From NCBI GenBank assembly GCA_017395685.1, contig JAFQOD010000022.1:48821-112820 (forward strand): a DNA stretch of 64,000 nucleotides. Direction: 5' to 3'. Of the stretch, positions 49,349-58,587 are shown in pieces. A program made the translations under genes and the position numbers. The notes beneath the pieces were generated by a model. That model was not told the DNA's origin. It did not search any database and saw only the letters and a list, made by a program, of their open reading frames with translations. Source of the DNA: Clostridia bacterium (GTDB lineage Bacteria > Bacillota > Clostridia > Christensenellales > Aristaeellaceae). The first letter of the stretch is position 1. Every line of letters begins with the position of its first letter.

Positions 49349-50914
49349 TCAGCCCTCCTGAAGGCCATGGGCCTCCACCTGGCCGCAGTTTTCCGCAATC
49401 AGGGGATCACCCTGAGCCCCCTGGATGATCACATCCTGGATGATCACCCGGCCCACATTGTTGAAATACAGGCCCAGCTTGCATTTGGGGGAGGAATCAT
49501 TCTGCATGGCGGGGGTAAAGGGCCGGGCGTTGGGATCGAAGGAGATCTTCACCCTCTGGAAGGTCACCTGATCGATGGGCGCCTCCGGCAGGCCGTCGAT
49601 ATAGCAGGCAGCAGCCTGTGCGCCGGTGCACTCAATATCCCGGAAGGTGAAGGAACCCAGATGAGGGGTGCGGTCATCCACGGGCAGGGGCGTGCGGCAT
49701 TTTACATAATCGGAGAAACGATCAGGATCGCAGCAGTTATACCACATATTGATCACCACAGGGGTGATGACCTGATCCATCTGAATATTTTCAAATACGA
49801 TGCCGGTGATATCGCAATCCTTGCCCCGGCCCCGGCGGGTTTTGATCCGCAGGCCCCGGTCGGTATGGCTGAAAAGGCATCGGGTGACGGAAAGATCCCG
49901 GACCCCGCAGGCGGTTTCACTGCCCAGGGTAACGGCACCGTGGCCGAATTCCATCAGACAGTTGCGGATGGTATGATGGGATGCGCTCTGATTGCGCATG
50001 CGGCACAATTCCAGCTTGCCGGATTTGATGGCGATGCAGTCATCCCCCACGCTGAGGCGGCAGCCGATGATATGGACGTTCCGGCAGGCTTCCGGATCGA
50101 TGGCGTCGGTATTGGGGCTGTCCTTGGGGGCATTGATCTTCACATCATAGAAGGATATATTTTCGCTGTAGAAGGGATGCAGATTCCAGGAGGCGGAATT
50201 CATCCCCGTAACGCCGTGGATTACCACATCCCGGCAATTGTTGAAAAACATCAGCCGGGGCCTGGCGGTGGGAAAATTCTTATGCTCCCGCCAGAAATCG
50301 CTGTTCTGGGCATTGCCGTCAATGATGCCTTCGCCCACGATGGCAATGTCTTCGCAGTAGGCGGCATGGATCAGGGATTGATACATGGGCCGGGTGAGGC
50401 CCTCAAAGGCGCCCACCATGATTTCTCCATCCCCATTCAGCAGGGGGGCAGTGCCGGGAAGGATGGGATACTGCTGCCTGTCCGGGCAGCCCAGCAGCAT
50501 AGCGCCCTTGGCAAATTCAAGCGTGATATGGCTGCGCAGGGCCAGGGGGCGGGAAAGATAGGTGCCCTCCGGGAAATAAAGCCGGGCCCCGGCGGGGGTG
50601 AAGGAAATGGCATGCTGGATGGCCTGAGTATCATCGGTGACCCCATCGCCCTTTGCCCCGAAAGCGCGGATATCAATGGCGCAGCTTTCCTCCGCCGTGC
50701 GGAATGGGAAAATGCATTCCTGATCCCCTTGCTTCAGGGCCAGGGTATATTCCCGGCCGGGCTGCAGGGAGAAGAGGGAAAATACATTGGTATGGCCTTC
50801 AAACTGAAGCGCCCCATCCAGATACACCTGAAAGGGGGAGGGAGCGAAATAGGATGCGTCATTTTCCAGCTCAAAACAGGCGCTGGCAGGGCCAAGATAC
50901 AGGGAATGAAGCAT
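49349..50914 (-). CDS. Glycoside hydrolase family 28, exo-polygalacturonase type, cytoplasmic
   Basis: A 521-residue protein. Residues about 1-75 are a beta-sandwich extension, then the pectate-lyase-like beta-helix begins DIRAFGAKGDGVTDDTQAI. The GH28 signature is complete: NTD at 268-270, catalytic DD at 291-292 (VGDDCIAIKSG), GHG at 324-326 and RIKT at 356-359. There is no signal peptide, so it works inside the cell on imported oligogalacturonides and yields galacturonate. AAAGGGGC precedes the start. Confidence 0.94.
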   Translation of the reverse strand: MLHSLYLGPASACFELENDASYFAPSPFQVYLDGALQFEGHTNVFSLFSLQPGREYTLALKQGDQECIFPFRTAEESCAIDIRAFGAKGDGVTDDTQAIQHAISFTPAGARLYFPEGTYLSRPLALRSHITLEFAKGAMLLGCPDRQQYPILPGTAPLLNGDGEIMVGAFEGLTRPMYQSLIHAAYCEDIAIVGEGIIDGNAQNSDFWREHKNFPTARPRLMFFNNCRDVVIHGVTGMNSASWNLHPFYSENISFYDVKINAPKDSPNTDAIDPEACRNVHIIGCRLSVGDDCIAIKSGKLELCRMRNQSASHHTIRNCLMEFGHGAVTLGSETACGVRDLSVTRCLFSHTDRGLRIKTRRGRGKDCDITGIVFENIQMDQVITPVVINMWYNCCDPDRFSDYVKCRTPLPVDDRTPHLGSFTFRDIECTGAQAAACYIDGLPEAPIDQVTFQRVKISFDPNARPFTPAMQNDSSPKCKLGLYFNNVGRVIIQDVIIQGAQGDPLIAENCGQVEAHGLQEG

Positions 50915-50931
50915 GCTGCATGCCCCTTTCG

Positions 50932-51555
50932 TTATTTGATGCTCTTCCTGGCGTCAGCGATCATTTTCAGGAACATCCGCTTCATACCGATGCACAGCAT
51001 ATCCGCCAGGGTTGCCATGAGGCCGAAGAGCAAAGGCTCCACCCGGAGGATGGTTTCCCCGCCGGCAGAGGCAATCAGGCCGTTCAGCAGGCTATAGCCG
51101 GTCATCACCAGGAAGAGAATGACAAAGCCGTACATCACATTCATGATGAAGCCGGCCGTCCCCCGGCGGCTGACCATCATCCATTTCCTGCTGCCCCCGG
51201 GCATTTTTTCCGTAAAGCGCAGAAAATGATTGATCAATAGATCAGTGACCATGCCGCAGATCAGCGAAGCGATAAAGAACATATCCAGGCTGTCGGCGAT
51301 ATACATGCCCAGCCCCATGAATACGAAAAAGCAGATGGCCCCGTAGAACCAATATTTGATCAGCAGGGCCTTCAACGGATCGGGAAGCCGCCACTTGAAA
51401 CGGCGGCCCCGGTATTTTTCCAATTCTGCTTTGGAATATTGGGGGGTATTTTCTTTGTTTGCGCCTACCAGATCATCAATGGCCCCTGTGTGCAGTTGAT
51501 AATAAGCGGAGGGGTCATTCTGATTTTGCTTTTTGGGCGCTGCATCTTTTTTCAT
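50932..51555 (-). CDS. Four-helix membrane protein D of the pectin importer operon, unknown
   Basis: A 207-residue protein with a polar, basic N-terminus (about 60 residues), then hydrophobic segments at about 67-86, 91-108, 134-155 and 173-190. The linker EKMPGGSRKWMMVSRRG is strongly basic. I do not recognise a domain. It starts 3 bp after protein C and lies between importer and enzyme genes, so it is co-expressed with them. Confidence 0.8.
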   Translation of the reverse strand: MKKDAAPKKQNQNDPSAYYQLHTGAIDDLVGANKENTPQYSKAELEKYRGRRFKWRLPDPLKALLIKYWFYGAICFFVFMGLGMYIADSLDMFFIASLICGMVTDLLINHFLRFTEKMPGGSRKWMMVSRRGTAGFIMNVMYGFVILFLVMTGYSLLNGLIASAGGETILRVEPLLFGLMATLADMLCIGMKRMFLKMIADARKSIK

Positions 51556-51558
51556 GAA

Positions 51559-52128
51559 TCAAGCCTCTTCAGAAAGATCCAGTTCATTCATCTGGGCGCT
51601 TTCTTCCACGATCAGGGAGGTATTGATCTTGCGGAGCAGCTTGCGCAGCACGGGCACCAGGGCGGTGAGCACAACGCCCACGGCCACAATGATCCTATGC
51701 ACCATCAGCATATGATGGGCATTGCCGATATAGGCAAAATCCGCCATGGAGATGGGATGATCGGCCCGGGTGGTGGCCTCAATGATCCTAGCGGCATAGA
51801 AGGTATCGCAGAAGATCAGGATGCCCATCATCAGGAAAGCCAGCGCCAGCATGGGGATATTGGTCTTTTTCCTGTGGGGATAGGCGTTCAGGAAGCATAC
51901 AAAGGAAAGCATGGAAAAGAGCATGGTGCAAAAACCGGTCAGCCCCATGCCGCCCAGCTGGATTTTCGCAGTGGTATTGGAAATCTGGGTCAGATTCAGG
52001 GAATAATACAGGAAAGCTGCCGCCAGCACCAGCATGGGAATCATCTGGGGCTTACGCTTTAAGGAAACGATGGTTTTGCGGATGAATTCCTTGAAACCAC
52101 CCTGCTGTTTTCCGGGTTTCTTGCTCAT
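51559..52128 (-). CDS. Four-helix membrane protein C of the pectin importer operon, unknown
   Basis: A 189-residue protein. The basic N-terminus MSKKPGKQQGGFKEFIRKTI leads to segments at about 29-45, 60-82, 90-108 and 143-162, followed by an acidic cytoplasmic tail (VEESAQMNELDLSEEA). GGGAGGG lies before the ATG. It lies 17 bp downstream of the ATPase gene. No known family is recognised. Confidence 0.8.
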   Translation of the reverse strand: MSKKPGKQQGGFKEFIRKTIVSLKRKPQMIPMLVLAAAFLYYSLNLTQISNTTAKIQLGGMGLTGFCTMLFSMLSFVCFLNAYPHRKKTNIPMLALAFLMMGILIFCDTFYAARIIEATTRADHPISMADFAYIGNAHHMLMVHRIIVAVGVVLTALVPVLRKLLRKINTSLIVEESAQMNELDLSEEA

Positions 52129-52145
52129 TTGCCTGTGCCCTCCCT

Positions 52146-53216
52146 TTAACGGATTGCGTTGGTGGTATCTTTATCGAAGAAATGCCGCTTATCGAAGGAA
52201 ACGCCCACCACATCGCCGGCCTTGTAATCACACCAGCCCTTGAATTTGCAGGTAATGGCGGGGCCCTTCCCGTCGGCAAAGAGGGCGCCGTGCACCAGGG
52301 TATTCATGCCCAGGTTTTCATTGGTGGTAACCTTCAAATGGATGCTGCCGCCCTCGGAAATATTTTCGGGGCGCACGCCCAGGGTGATTTCCTTGCCCTG
52401 ATAGGGGGCCAGCAGCGCCTGCTCTTCTCCAGAGAGGGGCAGGGAGAAATGGGAATGGATCAATTGATCGCCCGCCACGCTGACGGTGAAGAAATTCATG
52501 GGGGGCAGGCCGATGAAACTGGCCACGAACAGATTGGCAGGGGTTTCATATAGTTCCAGAGGGGTGCCCACCTGCTGCACATGGCCCATGGACATGCATA
52601 CGATCCGGTCAGCCAGGGTAAGGGCCTCGGTCTGATCGTGGGTTACATAGAGCATGGTGGCGTGCAGCCGCTTATGCAGCAGCAGAATTTCCCGCCGGGT
52701 GGCGCCGCGCAGCTTGGCATCCAGATTGGAAAGGGGCTCGTCAAAGAGGAATACCTTGGGGCTGCGCACGATGGCACGGCCCATGGCCACCCGCTGCCGC
52801 TGGCCGCCGGAAAGCTGCTTGGGCTTTTTATTAAGCTGATCCGTCAGGCCCAGAATCTCCGCCGCCGCCAGCACCTTTTTGTGGATCACATTGGGATCCT
52901 CTTTCCGCAGCGTAAGGGAAAAGGCCATATTCTCATACACGGTCATATGGCCGTAGAGGGCATAATTCTGGAATACCATGGCCATATCACGGTCCTTGGC
53001 GGGGGCGGCGGTGATATCCTGGCCATCCAGCAGCAATTTGCCGGCGGAGATATCTTCCAGGCCGGCGATCATGCGCAGGGTGGTGGATTTTCCGCAGCCG
53101 GAGGGGCCCACCAGTACGATCAGTTCCCCATCCTTTACTTCCAGATTGAAATCGTATACGGCCTGCACCTTATTATCATAAATCTTATCCAGATGCTGTA
53201 AGCTGATATTTGCCAT
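52146..53216 (-). CDS. Sugar ABC importer ATPase (MsmX/UgpC type), pectin operon
   Basis: A 356-residue CUT1 ATPase: Walker A GPSGCGKST, Q-loop FQNYALYG, signature LSGGQRQR, Walker B FLFDEPLSNLDA, H-loop THDQTEA, then a TOBE domain (GVRPENISEGG). AAAGGAG lies before the start. It is inserted between the pairs of small membrane proteins, so it energises this importer rather than relying on a distant MsmX. Confidence 0.94.
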   Translation of the reverse strand: MANISLQHLDKIYDNKVQAVYDFNLEVKDGELIVLVGPSGCGKSTTLRMIAGLEDISAGKLLLDGQDITAAPAKDRDMAMVFQNYALYGHMTVYENMAFSLTLRKEDPNVIHKKVLAAAEILGLTDQLNKKPKQLSGGQRQRVAMGRAIVRSPKVFLFDEPLSNLDAKLRGATRREILLLHKRLHATMLYVTHDQTEALTLADRIVCMSMGHVQQVGTPLELYETPANLFVASFIGLPPMNFFTVSVAGDQLIHSHFSLPLSGEEQALLAPYQGKEITLGVRPENISEGGSIHLKVTTNENLGMNTLVHGALFADGKGPAITCKFKGWCDYKAGDVVGVSFDKRHFFDKDTTNAIR

Positions 53217-53228
53217 AGGGCATCTCCT

Positions 53229-53762
53229 TTACGCGGCGTTGTCCGAAAGAGAGGCGTTATTAGCGATAGCGGCGTTATAGGCGGCCAGCTTCCGGCTGCG
53301 AATCACGCTGATGATGCCGGCAGCGATGCAGCAGGCGGCGGAAAGGCACAGCCAGATGATGATCCAGGTGAACTGGGTGCCTTCCATAACCGGCACTTCC
53401 ACCACCTTTTTCAGTACGGGATCGCTGCGCTTGGTAAGCGCGGTATGGGCCATCAGCGGCAGGATGAAGATGCGGACGATCTGGGCCGCCCCCAGGCCTG
53501 TCAGCAGATAGCCATAGCCGGTTTTGTAATTCTTCACGCCTTCGGAAGAAAGGAAGGAAACCAGCATGAATACCAGATTGTATACGATGGAAATGCCGAT
53601 CAGCGCCTGATAATACCAGGTGCCGATATCTGATTCATAGACGCTGACGAAATAGAACACATTGAAAAGGATAGCCAGATAAACCAGCCGGGAACCCAGG
53701 GTATTTTTCGTAAAGCGCATCCGATCCAGCTGGATCTGCTTTTGTTCAGCGGTATTGGTCAT
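53229..53762 (-). CDS. Four-helix membrane protein B of the pectin importer operon, unknown
   Basis: A 177-residue protein. The polar N-terminus (MTNTAEQKQIQLDRMRF) is followed by segments at about 25-42, 49-71, 84-104 and 131-153, with an outer loop around KRSDPVLKKVVEVPVMEG. The ATG overlaps the stop of protein A (ATGA). A longer frame upstream lacks a ribosome site. No family is recognised. Confidence 0.8.
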   Translation of the reverse strand: MTNTAEQKQIQLDRMRFTKNTLGSRLVYLAILFNVFYFVSVYESDIGTWYYQALIGISIVYNLVFMLVSFLSSEGVKNYKTGYGYLLTGLGAAQIVRIFILPLMAHTALTKRSDPVLKKVVEVPVMEGTQFTWIIIWLCLSAACCIAAGIISVIRSRKLAAYNAAIANNASLSDNAA

Positions 53763-54358
53763 GCCTTCATCCCTTCCTTTCCAGCAGCGATCAATTGCTT
53801 TTCGGCCTTCATCAGGTGCAGCTTCCAGAAGAAATTGAATACCAGCGCCGCACATACCAGCAAAAGCAGCGCAAACACCAGGTAGTGGGCGTCAAACCAG
53901 AAGGTGGAATCGATGTAGGTTTTCCTTCTGCGGGTGGCATATTTCTGATAGGCGGCAAAATCAATCTGCAGGAACTGCTGCTTGAAAGCGGATACCTGCT
54001 GATGCCCCCACAGGCTGATGACCACGCCGCCGGCAGCAAAGCCGAAGGTGGAAATGGCGTTGCTGATATAATAGCGCCGCCGGCTGTGGGTGTTGGTGAT
54101 GAACAGCAGGCAGCCGATCAGCAGAAGAATGATGGAATTATTCAGCAGCTGACGGTTGAAGGGCTGGATATTGTAAAAAATCTCCGCCCCGGGCACATTC
54201 ACTTTGGAAGTGGCCAGCTTATGTTCTTCCGGCAGGGCATAGAAAAGGCCGTCAAATAAATCCGTGGACAGCCCCAGGGAATACAAAAAGAGGATCCCGC
54301 AGGCGGCCAGCGCCGCAAAGCAAAGAATTTTCTGCCAGGTCAGTTGCTTTTTGTACAT
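53759..54358 (-). CDS. Four-helix membrane protein A of the pectin importer operon, unknown
   Basis: A 199-residue protein with segments at about 11-29, 74-89, 99-117 and 158-178. Two outer loops (about 30-73 and 118-157) are long for its size. AGGAGGG precedes the ATG at 54358. It follows the binding-protein gene after two hairpins. No family is recognised. Confidence 0.8.
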   Translation of the reverse strand: MYKKQLTWQKILCFAALAACGILFLYSLGLSTDLFDGLFYALPEEHKLATSKVNVPGAEIFYNIQPFNRQLLNNSIILLLIGCLLFITNTHSRRRYYISNAISTFGFAAGGVVISLWGHQQVSAFKQQFLQIDFAAYQKYATRRRKTYIDSTFWFDAHYLVFALLLLVCAALVFNFFWKLHLMKAEKQLIAAGKEGMKA

Positions 54359-54422
54359 GATAACCCTCCTGTGATACGCAATACATGGGCCCATCCCTTC
54401 TGCAAGGGGAGTGAATCAGGCT

Positions 54423-54492
54423 CCCATCAGCCTCCCGAACGGAGATCAGGGGGCTGATGGGAACCCATGACGGGGCATTAAGCCCCGCCATG
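54423..54492 (-). terminator. Double hairpin after the binding-protein gene
   Basis: On the minus strand the first hairpin (CATGGCGGGGC with GCCCCGTCATG, 54466-54492) starts 20 bases after the stop. The second pairs CCCATCAGCC and GGCTGATGGG (54423-54432 with 54452-54461). Neither is followed by a U-run, so they more likely block 3' exonucleases or attenuate than fully terminate. Downstream operon genes depend on read-through. Confidence 0.65.
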
Positions 54493-54512
54493 GAGAAAAA
54501 ACTTTACCGGAA

Positions 54513-56573
54513 TTACTTGGCCAGAGCGGCGTAGTAAACCAGCAGACGATCGTAGGCTTCCTGCTTGAGGAACAGGTAGTCAGCGCCGTTCAGGGAGCCG
54601 GCGATGGTTTCCACAGCTTCTTCAGCAGAGAACATGCCTTCCAGGGTGAAGCCATTCACGATCAGATCAACGAAAGCGTTGGCGCCGCCCTTGGCAGCAT
54701 TGAACTTTTCGGACAGAGCGGAATAGCTCTTCAGGGTTTCGTTTTCGTTCTTGTCATTGGGCAGAACGGTGGGAACGGAGGTGTACCAGGGATTTTCGGT
54801 GACAGCCAGTTCGGGATGCTTGATGGTGCCCAGACCGATGGCCACGGAGATCTTACCGGCGCCTTCCTTACCCACAACGTGAGTGCACTGATATTCGAAG
54901 GCCTGGCTCTTGGCGAAGGACAGGGTGGAGCCCAGGAACTGACGGGCATAGTTGGTGTAGTTACCGGAGGCCTTTTCCCAGAGTTCTTCGTAGGTGGCAT
55001 CGGCGATCACGGGCATTTCGGTGCCGTTGAAGTTGAAGGTCACGTAGGAGCCATCAGCATTCTGCTTGATGAAGGCGTCGGGGCCGTAGCTCATCAGGAT
55101 CATGCCTTCGGGGCTGTAGGCGTAGTCGATCAGGGCCAGGGCCTTGTTCAGCTTGGCAGAATCGGCTTCCAGATGCTTGGGGATGCCCCAGCCATCGGTC
55201 TTCACAGAGCGCCAGGATTCGGTGAAGCGCATGAACACGCCGTCTTCGCTGGTGCCGTCGAACCACTTGGCAACGGGAACCATCACGGCCATGTACTTTT
55301 CGCCGTCCTGCAGCTTGGTTTCGTTGTAAACGGTCTGGGTCTGGTTGTAGTCATAGTGCATGAAGCCCAGGTCGTTTTCCAGCATGGTGGCGGTGGATTC
55401 CTTGGACATATCGATGAAGGACTTGGAAAGCAGGCCTTCCTGAGCCATTTCGTTCATCTTGCCCATGGCGTTGTAGGCATCCAGTTCCTGACGGGCGTCA
55501 CGCAGGAAGCCTTCTTCGTCGACCCACAGGAAATCCTGACGGGATTCCAGACCGCGTACGCCGAACAGGGTGCCGGCAAAGCGGAACATATCCACGCGGC
55601 GCTGGTTGTTGTCATCTTCACGGGAGAACAGGCCCTGCACGGCGTCGGTGCCGTTGAGGGTCTGGGGATTGGCGACTACGCAGCGCAGCAGGGCAACCAG
55701 TTCGTCGGCGTCCCAGGCAGCGTTCTGGCCAACGAACAGATTGGAACGAGCGGTGCCATAGTATCCGTTGTAAGCGGCGTCGATGTAATCGCGCAGCATG
55801 TTGACGGCGGCAACGCCATCCAGATCGGCCACTTCGTTCATCTTGGCAACGATGTTGCCGGCGGCGTCATAATTCTTTTCGATGGTTTCCACGGCGGTGC
55901 CATCCAGGGTGACCACGTCAATGGCAACCTTGCCTTCTACGGGCATGTAGGGGGTGTAAACGGCGGCAGCCACCTTGTTGGCCTTTTCAGCAGCGAAAGC
56001 GCCTTCGCCGTCCAGCAGCTTCTGCACCCAGTCCACACGCATCAGGGGCATACGTTCGATATCGTTTACGCCGTCAAAATAGGGGGAGAAATAGATGGCG
56101 CCGGTATCGGTGTTGCCGGTGATGGACAGACGGACGATGGGGTTCTGATCCAGATAAGCCTTGAAGTTGGGCATCTGATCCAGATATTCGGCGATGTTGA
56201 CGAAGGAGCCGGCTTCGCCGTATTCGGACAGCTTGGCAGCGGTGCCGCTGAGCATATCCACTTCATCCAGACGATCCTTCCAGAAATCGAATTCATTGGA
56301 AGCGGAGTTGCCCTGATACTGATTTTCGAACTTCACGTTCAGCACTTCTTCAACCTTTACCCAGGTGGGCTTCAGGTCGCCGGTGTGATAGGTCTTGCCA
56401 TCGGCCAGGGTGATGCCTTCGCCAGCAACGGATGCATCGAAGAACAGACCGGTCTTGGCGTTGTTGTAACCAGTGGCCATGCGAAGCACAACGGCGTCTT
56501 CGGCCACAGCGCCGGTAGCGAAGATGGACAGGGCCACCATCAGTACCAGAACCAGAGAAAGGGTACGCTTCAT
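54513..56573 (-). CDS. Extracellular binding protein of the pectin importer (LplA/YtcQ type)
   Basis: A 686-residue secreted protein. The signal peptide is MKRTLSLVLVLMVALSIFATGAVAE, with no lipobox cysteine, so it is not a classic lipoprotein. Length and pattern match the large binding proteins that go with LplB/YtcP permeases and bind complex oligosaccharides. Motifs such as VKVEEVLNVKFENQ and SYGPDAFIKQNADGSYVTFNFNG fit. Codon choice differs from neighbours (AAC, CGT/CGC instead of AAT, CGG), indicating high expression. TGGAGGT precedes the start. Without a lipid anchor, how it stays at the membrane is unclear. Confidence 0.92.
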   Translation of the reverse strand: MKRTLSLVLVLMVALSIFATGAVAEDAVVLRMATGYNNAKTGLFFDASVAGEGITLADGKTYHTGDLKPTWVKVEEVLNVKFENQYQGNSASNEFDFWKDRLDEVDMLSGTAAKLSEYGEAGSFVNIAEYLDQMPNFKAYLDQNPIVRLSITGNTDTGAIYFSPYFDGVNDIERMPLMRVDWVQKLLDGEGAFAAEKANKVAAAVYTPYMPVEGKVAIDVVTLDGTAVETIEKNYDAAGNIVAKMNEVADLDGVAAVNMLRDYIDAAYNGYYGTARSNLFVGQNAAWDADELVALLRCVVANPQTLNGTDAVQGLFSREDDNNQRRVDMFRFAGTLFGVRGLESRQDFLWVDEEGFLRDARQELDAYNAMGKMNEMAQEGLLSKSFIDMSKESTATMLENDLGFMHYDYNQTQTVYNETKLQDGEKYMAVMVPVAKWFDGTSEDGVFMRFTESWRSVKTDGWGIPKHLEADSAKLNKALALIDYAYSPEGMILMSYGPDAFIKQNADGSYVTFNFNGTEMPVIADATYEELWEKASGNYTNYARQFLGSTLSFAKSQAFEYQCTHVVGKEGAGKISVAIGLGTIKHPELAVTENPWYTSVPTVLPNDKNENETLKSYSALSEKFNAAKGGANAFVDLIVNGFTLEGMFSAEEAVETIAGSLNGADYLFLKQEAYDRLLVYYAALAK

Positions 56574-56633
56574 AGGGATTTACCTCCATTTTTTATTTGT
56601 TCACCGGATTGAATCCGGAAAAACACGAAATCA

Positions 56634-57524
56634 TTATTCCTTCACGCCGCCCATATTCACGCCCTTGGCGAAATATTTCTGGATGAAGGGGTAGATGATC
56701 AGGATGGGCACGATGGAGCATACGATCAGGGCGTAGATGACGGAGTCGGAAGCATATACTTCATTCCAGCCTGCCATCTGCTCAGGATCGGTGAATTCCT
56801 CCAGCCTCAGGCGGATGAACACCTGCAGGGGATGCTCGTTGGAATTGGAAATCATCTGCCGGGCCCAGAAGTAGCCGTTCCAGCGGGAAATGGCGAAGAA
56901 TAAGGTGACGGTGGCGATGGTGGATTTGCACATGGGGATGTAGACCTTCCGCAGCACCTGGAATTCGGTGGCACCGTCCACCACGGCGGCCTCTTCGATT
57001 TCGCTGGGCACGCCCTCAAAGGCATTGCGCAGCAGAATGATATTCATGGCCGCCATACCCATGGCGATGACCACCAGCCACTTATCATCGGTGATGCCCA
57101 CGGAATTGAATACATCCTTGGTGGCCAGATAATTCAGATACTGGGGCACAAGGCCTGCGGAGAAGAGCATGGTGAATACCAGGAAAAAATTGAAGAAGCG
57201 ACGGAACAGCAGCCGCTTTTTGGAAAGTGCATAGCCGCCCAGGATGGCCACCAGCAGCGCCCAGATGGTGCCGTAGAAGGTGAGGAACAGGGTGTTGGAA
57301 TAGGAATTCCAGAACATGTTGTCATTGAACATGCGGGCAAAGGCATCAAACTGGATATCCTTGGGGAAGAGCACCACTTCGCCGTAATCCACCGCATGGG
57401 CGCCGCTGATGGAAGCGGAAACCGCATACAGGAAGGGATACAGGCAGGCCAGGGAGAAAATGCACAGGAAGGTGTAGCTGATCACCTTAAAGATCCGTTC
57501 GGATAATTCAAGCTTTCTTTTCAT
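56634..57524 (-). CDS. Sugar ABC importer permease (YtcP/LplC type)
   Basis: A 296-residue protein with six helices. The EAA loop reads SEIEEAAVVDGATEFQVLRKVYIPMCKST. AAGGAGG precedes the ATG. The end PFIQKYFAKGVNMGGVKE is typical of the YtcP/LplC group. It lies 13 bp after its partner permease. Confidence 0.95.
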   Translation of the reverse strand: MKRKLELSERIFKVISYTFLCIFSLACLYPFLYAVSASISGAHAVDYGEVVLFPKDIQFDAFARMFNDNMFWNSYSNTLFLTFYGTIWALLVAILGGYALSKKRLLFRRFFNFFLVFTMLFSAGLVPQYLNYLATKDVFNSVGITDDKWLVVIAMGMAAMNIILLRNAFEGVPSEIEEAAVVDGATEFQVLRKVYIPMCKSTIATVTLFFAISRWNGYFWARQMISNSNEHPLQVFIRLRLEEFTDPEQMAGWNEVYASDSVIYALIVCSIVPILIIYPFIQKYFAKGVNMGGVKE

Positions 57525-57537
57525 TTCTCACCCCTCC

Positions 57538-58584
57538 TTAATACAGCGATGTGTCGGAGGCCTTGCGGGCGATGGTATTGGCGCTGATGACCAGCAGCAT
57601 GCTGATCACGTTATTCATCATTTCTGCAGCGGAGGCCAGGCCCTTCTGGCCGCCCACGATGCCCTTTCTTTGGGCGAAGGTGGATACCACGTCAGCGGTA
57701 ACGTAGGTATTGGGATTGTACAGCAGCAGCACCTTTTCATAGCCGATATTCAGCAGCGCGCCGATACGGGTGATCAGCATGATGACCACCGTGGAAAGGA
57801 TGCCGGGCAGCACCACATAGCGCATCTGGCTCATCTTTCCGGCGCCGTCGATCTGGGCGGCTTCATAGCTGGTGGGGGAGATGGCAATGATGGCGGCAAA
57901 GTATACAATGCTGTCATAGCCCGCCCCTTCCCAGATGCCGGAAATCTGATAGATGGCACGGAAATAATCGGGATTATTCAGCAGGCCGGCCTTGGCGGCT
58001 TCGGTGCTGATCAGGCCCAGGGCCTCCAGCGCCTGGCTGACGATGCCGTAGCCGGAGGTAAGGGAGCCCTGCTTTACCAGCATGGTGACCAGGGAGGTCA
58101 TAACAACGGTGGACATGAACTTGGGCAGATAGGTGAGCACCTGGCAGGTGGAGCGCACCAGATTGCTGCGGATTTCATTGAAGAACAGGGCCAGGATAAT
58201 GGGCATGGGGAAGCCAAAGCACAGCCCATAGAAGCTGAGCAGGAAGGTATTGCGCAGCGCCCGCCAGAAATCGGCGGCGTCGGCGCCAAAGAGCAGGCTC
58301 TTGAAATAGGAGAAGCCGGAAAAATACTGATCCGCCACCGGCTTTACCTCATCGGGCACCTTAAAGCAGCCCAGCAATTCATACATGGGCAGATAACGCC
58401 AGAACAGGAATACCAGCAGCATCGGCACCAGCATCACATACAGCCGCCAATCCTTCAGGATGGTCAGTGCAATATGCCGCCAGGCATGCTTTTCCACATC
58501 ATCCCTTACGATCTGTTCCGGGTTTTCCCGGTAGACCCCTGCCGCTTCGTCAAAGACAAGAAAGTCCGCTGCCTTCGTTGTCAT
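57538..58584 (-). CDS. Sugar ABC importer permease (LplB/YteP type)
   Basis: A 348-residue protein with six helices and a long N-terminal cytoplasmic part (about 40 residues). The EAA loop reads TSYEAAQIDGAGKMSQMRYVVLPGILST. The C-terminal segment reads RIGALLNIGYEKVLLLYNP, typical of the LplB group. AAGGGGG precedes the start. It starts 3 bp after the unknown membrane gene upstream. Confidence 0.95.
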   Translation of the reverse strand: MTTKAADFLVFDEAAGVYRENPEQIVRDDVEKHAWRHIALTILKDWRLYVMLVPMLLVFLFWRYLPMYELLGCFKVPDEVKPVADQYFSGFSYFKSLLFGADAADFWRALRNTFLLSFYGLCFGFPMPIILALFFNEIRSNLVRSTCQVLTYLPKFMSTVVMTSLVTMLVKQGSLTSGYGIVSQALEALGLISTEAAKAGLLNNPDYFRAIYQISGIWEGAGYDSIVYFAAIIAISPTSYEAAQIDGAGKMSQMRYVVLPGILSTVVIMLITRIGALLNIGYEKVLLLYNPNTYVTADVVSTFAQRKGIVGGQKGLASAAEMMNNVISMLLVISANTIARKASDTSLY

Positions 58585-58587
58585 GAT

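Noticed and set aside
54816..56612. A 598-codon plus-strand frame opposite the binding-protein gene
   Set aside because: Shadow frame with Gly/Val/His-rich composition; the minus-strand gene has signal peptide, ribosome site and operon context.
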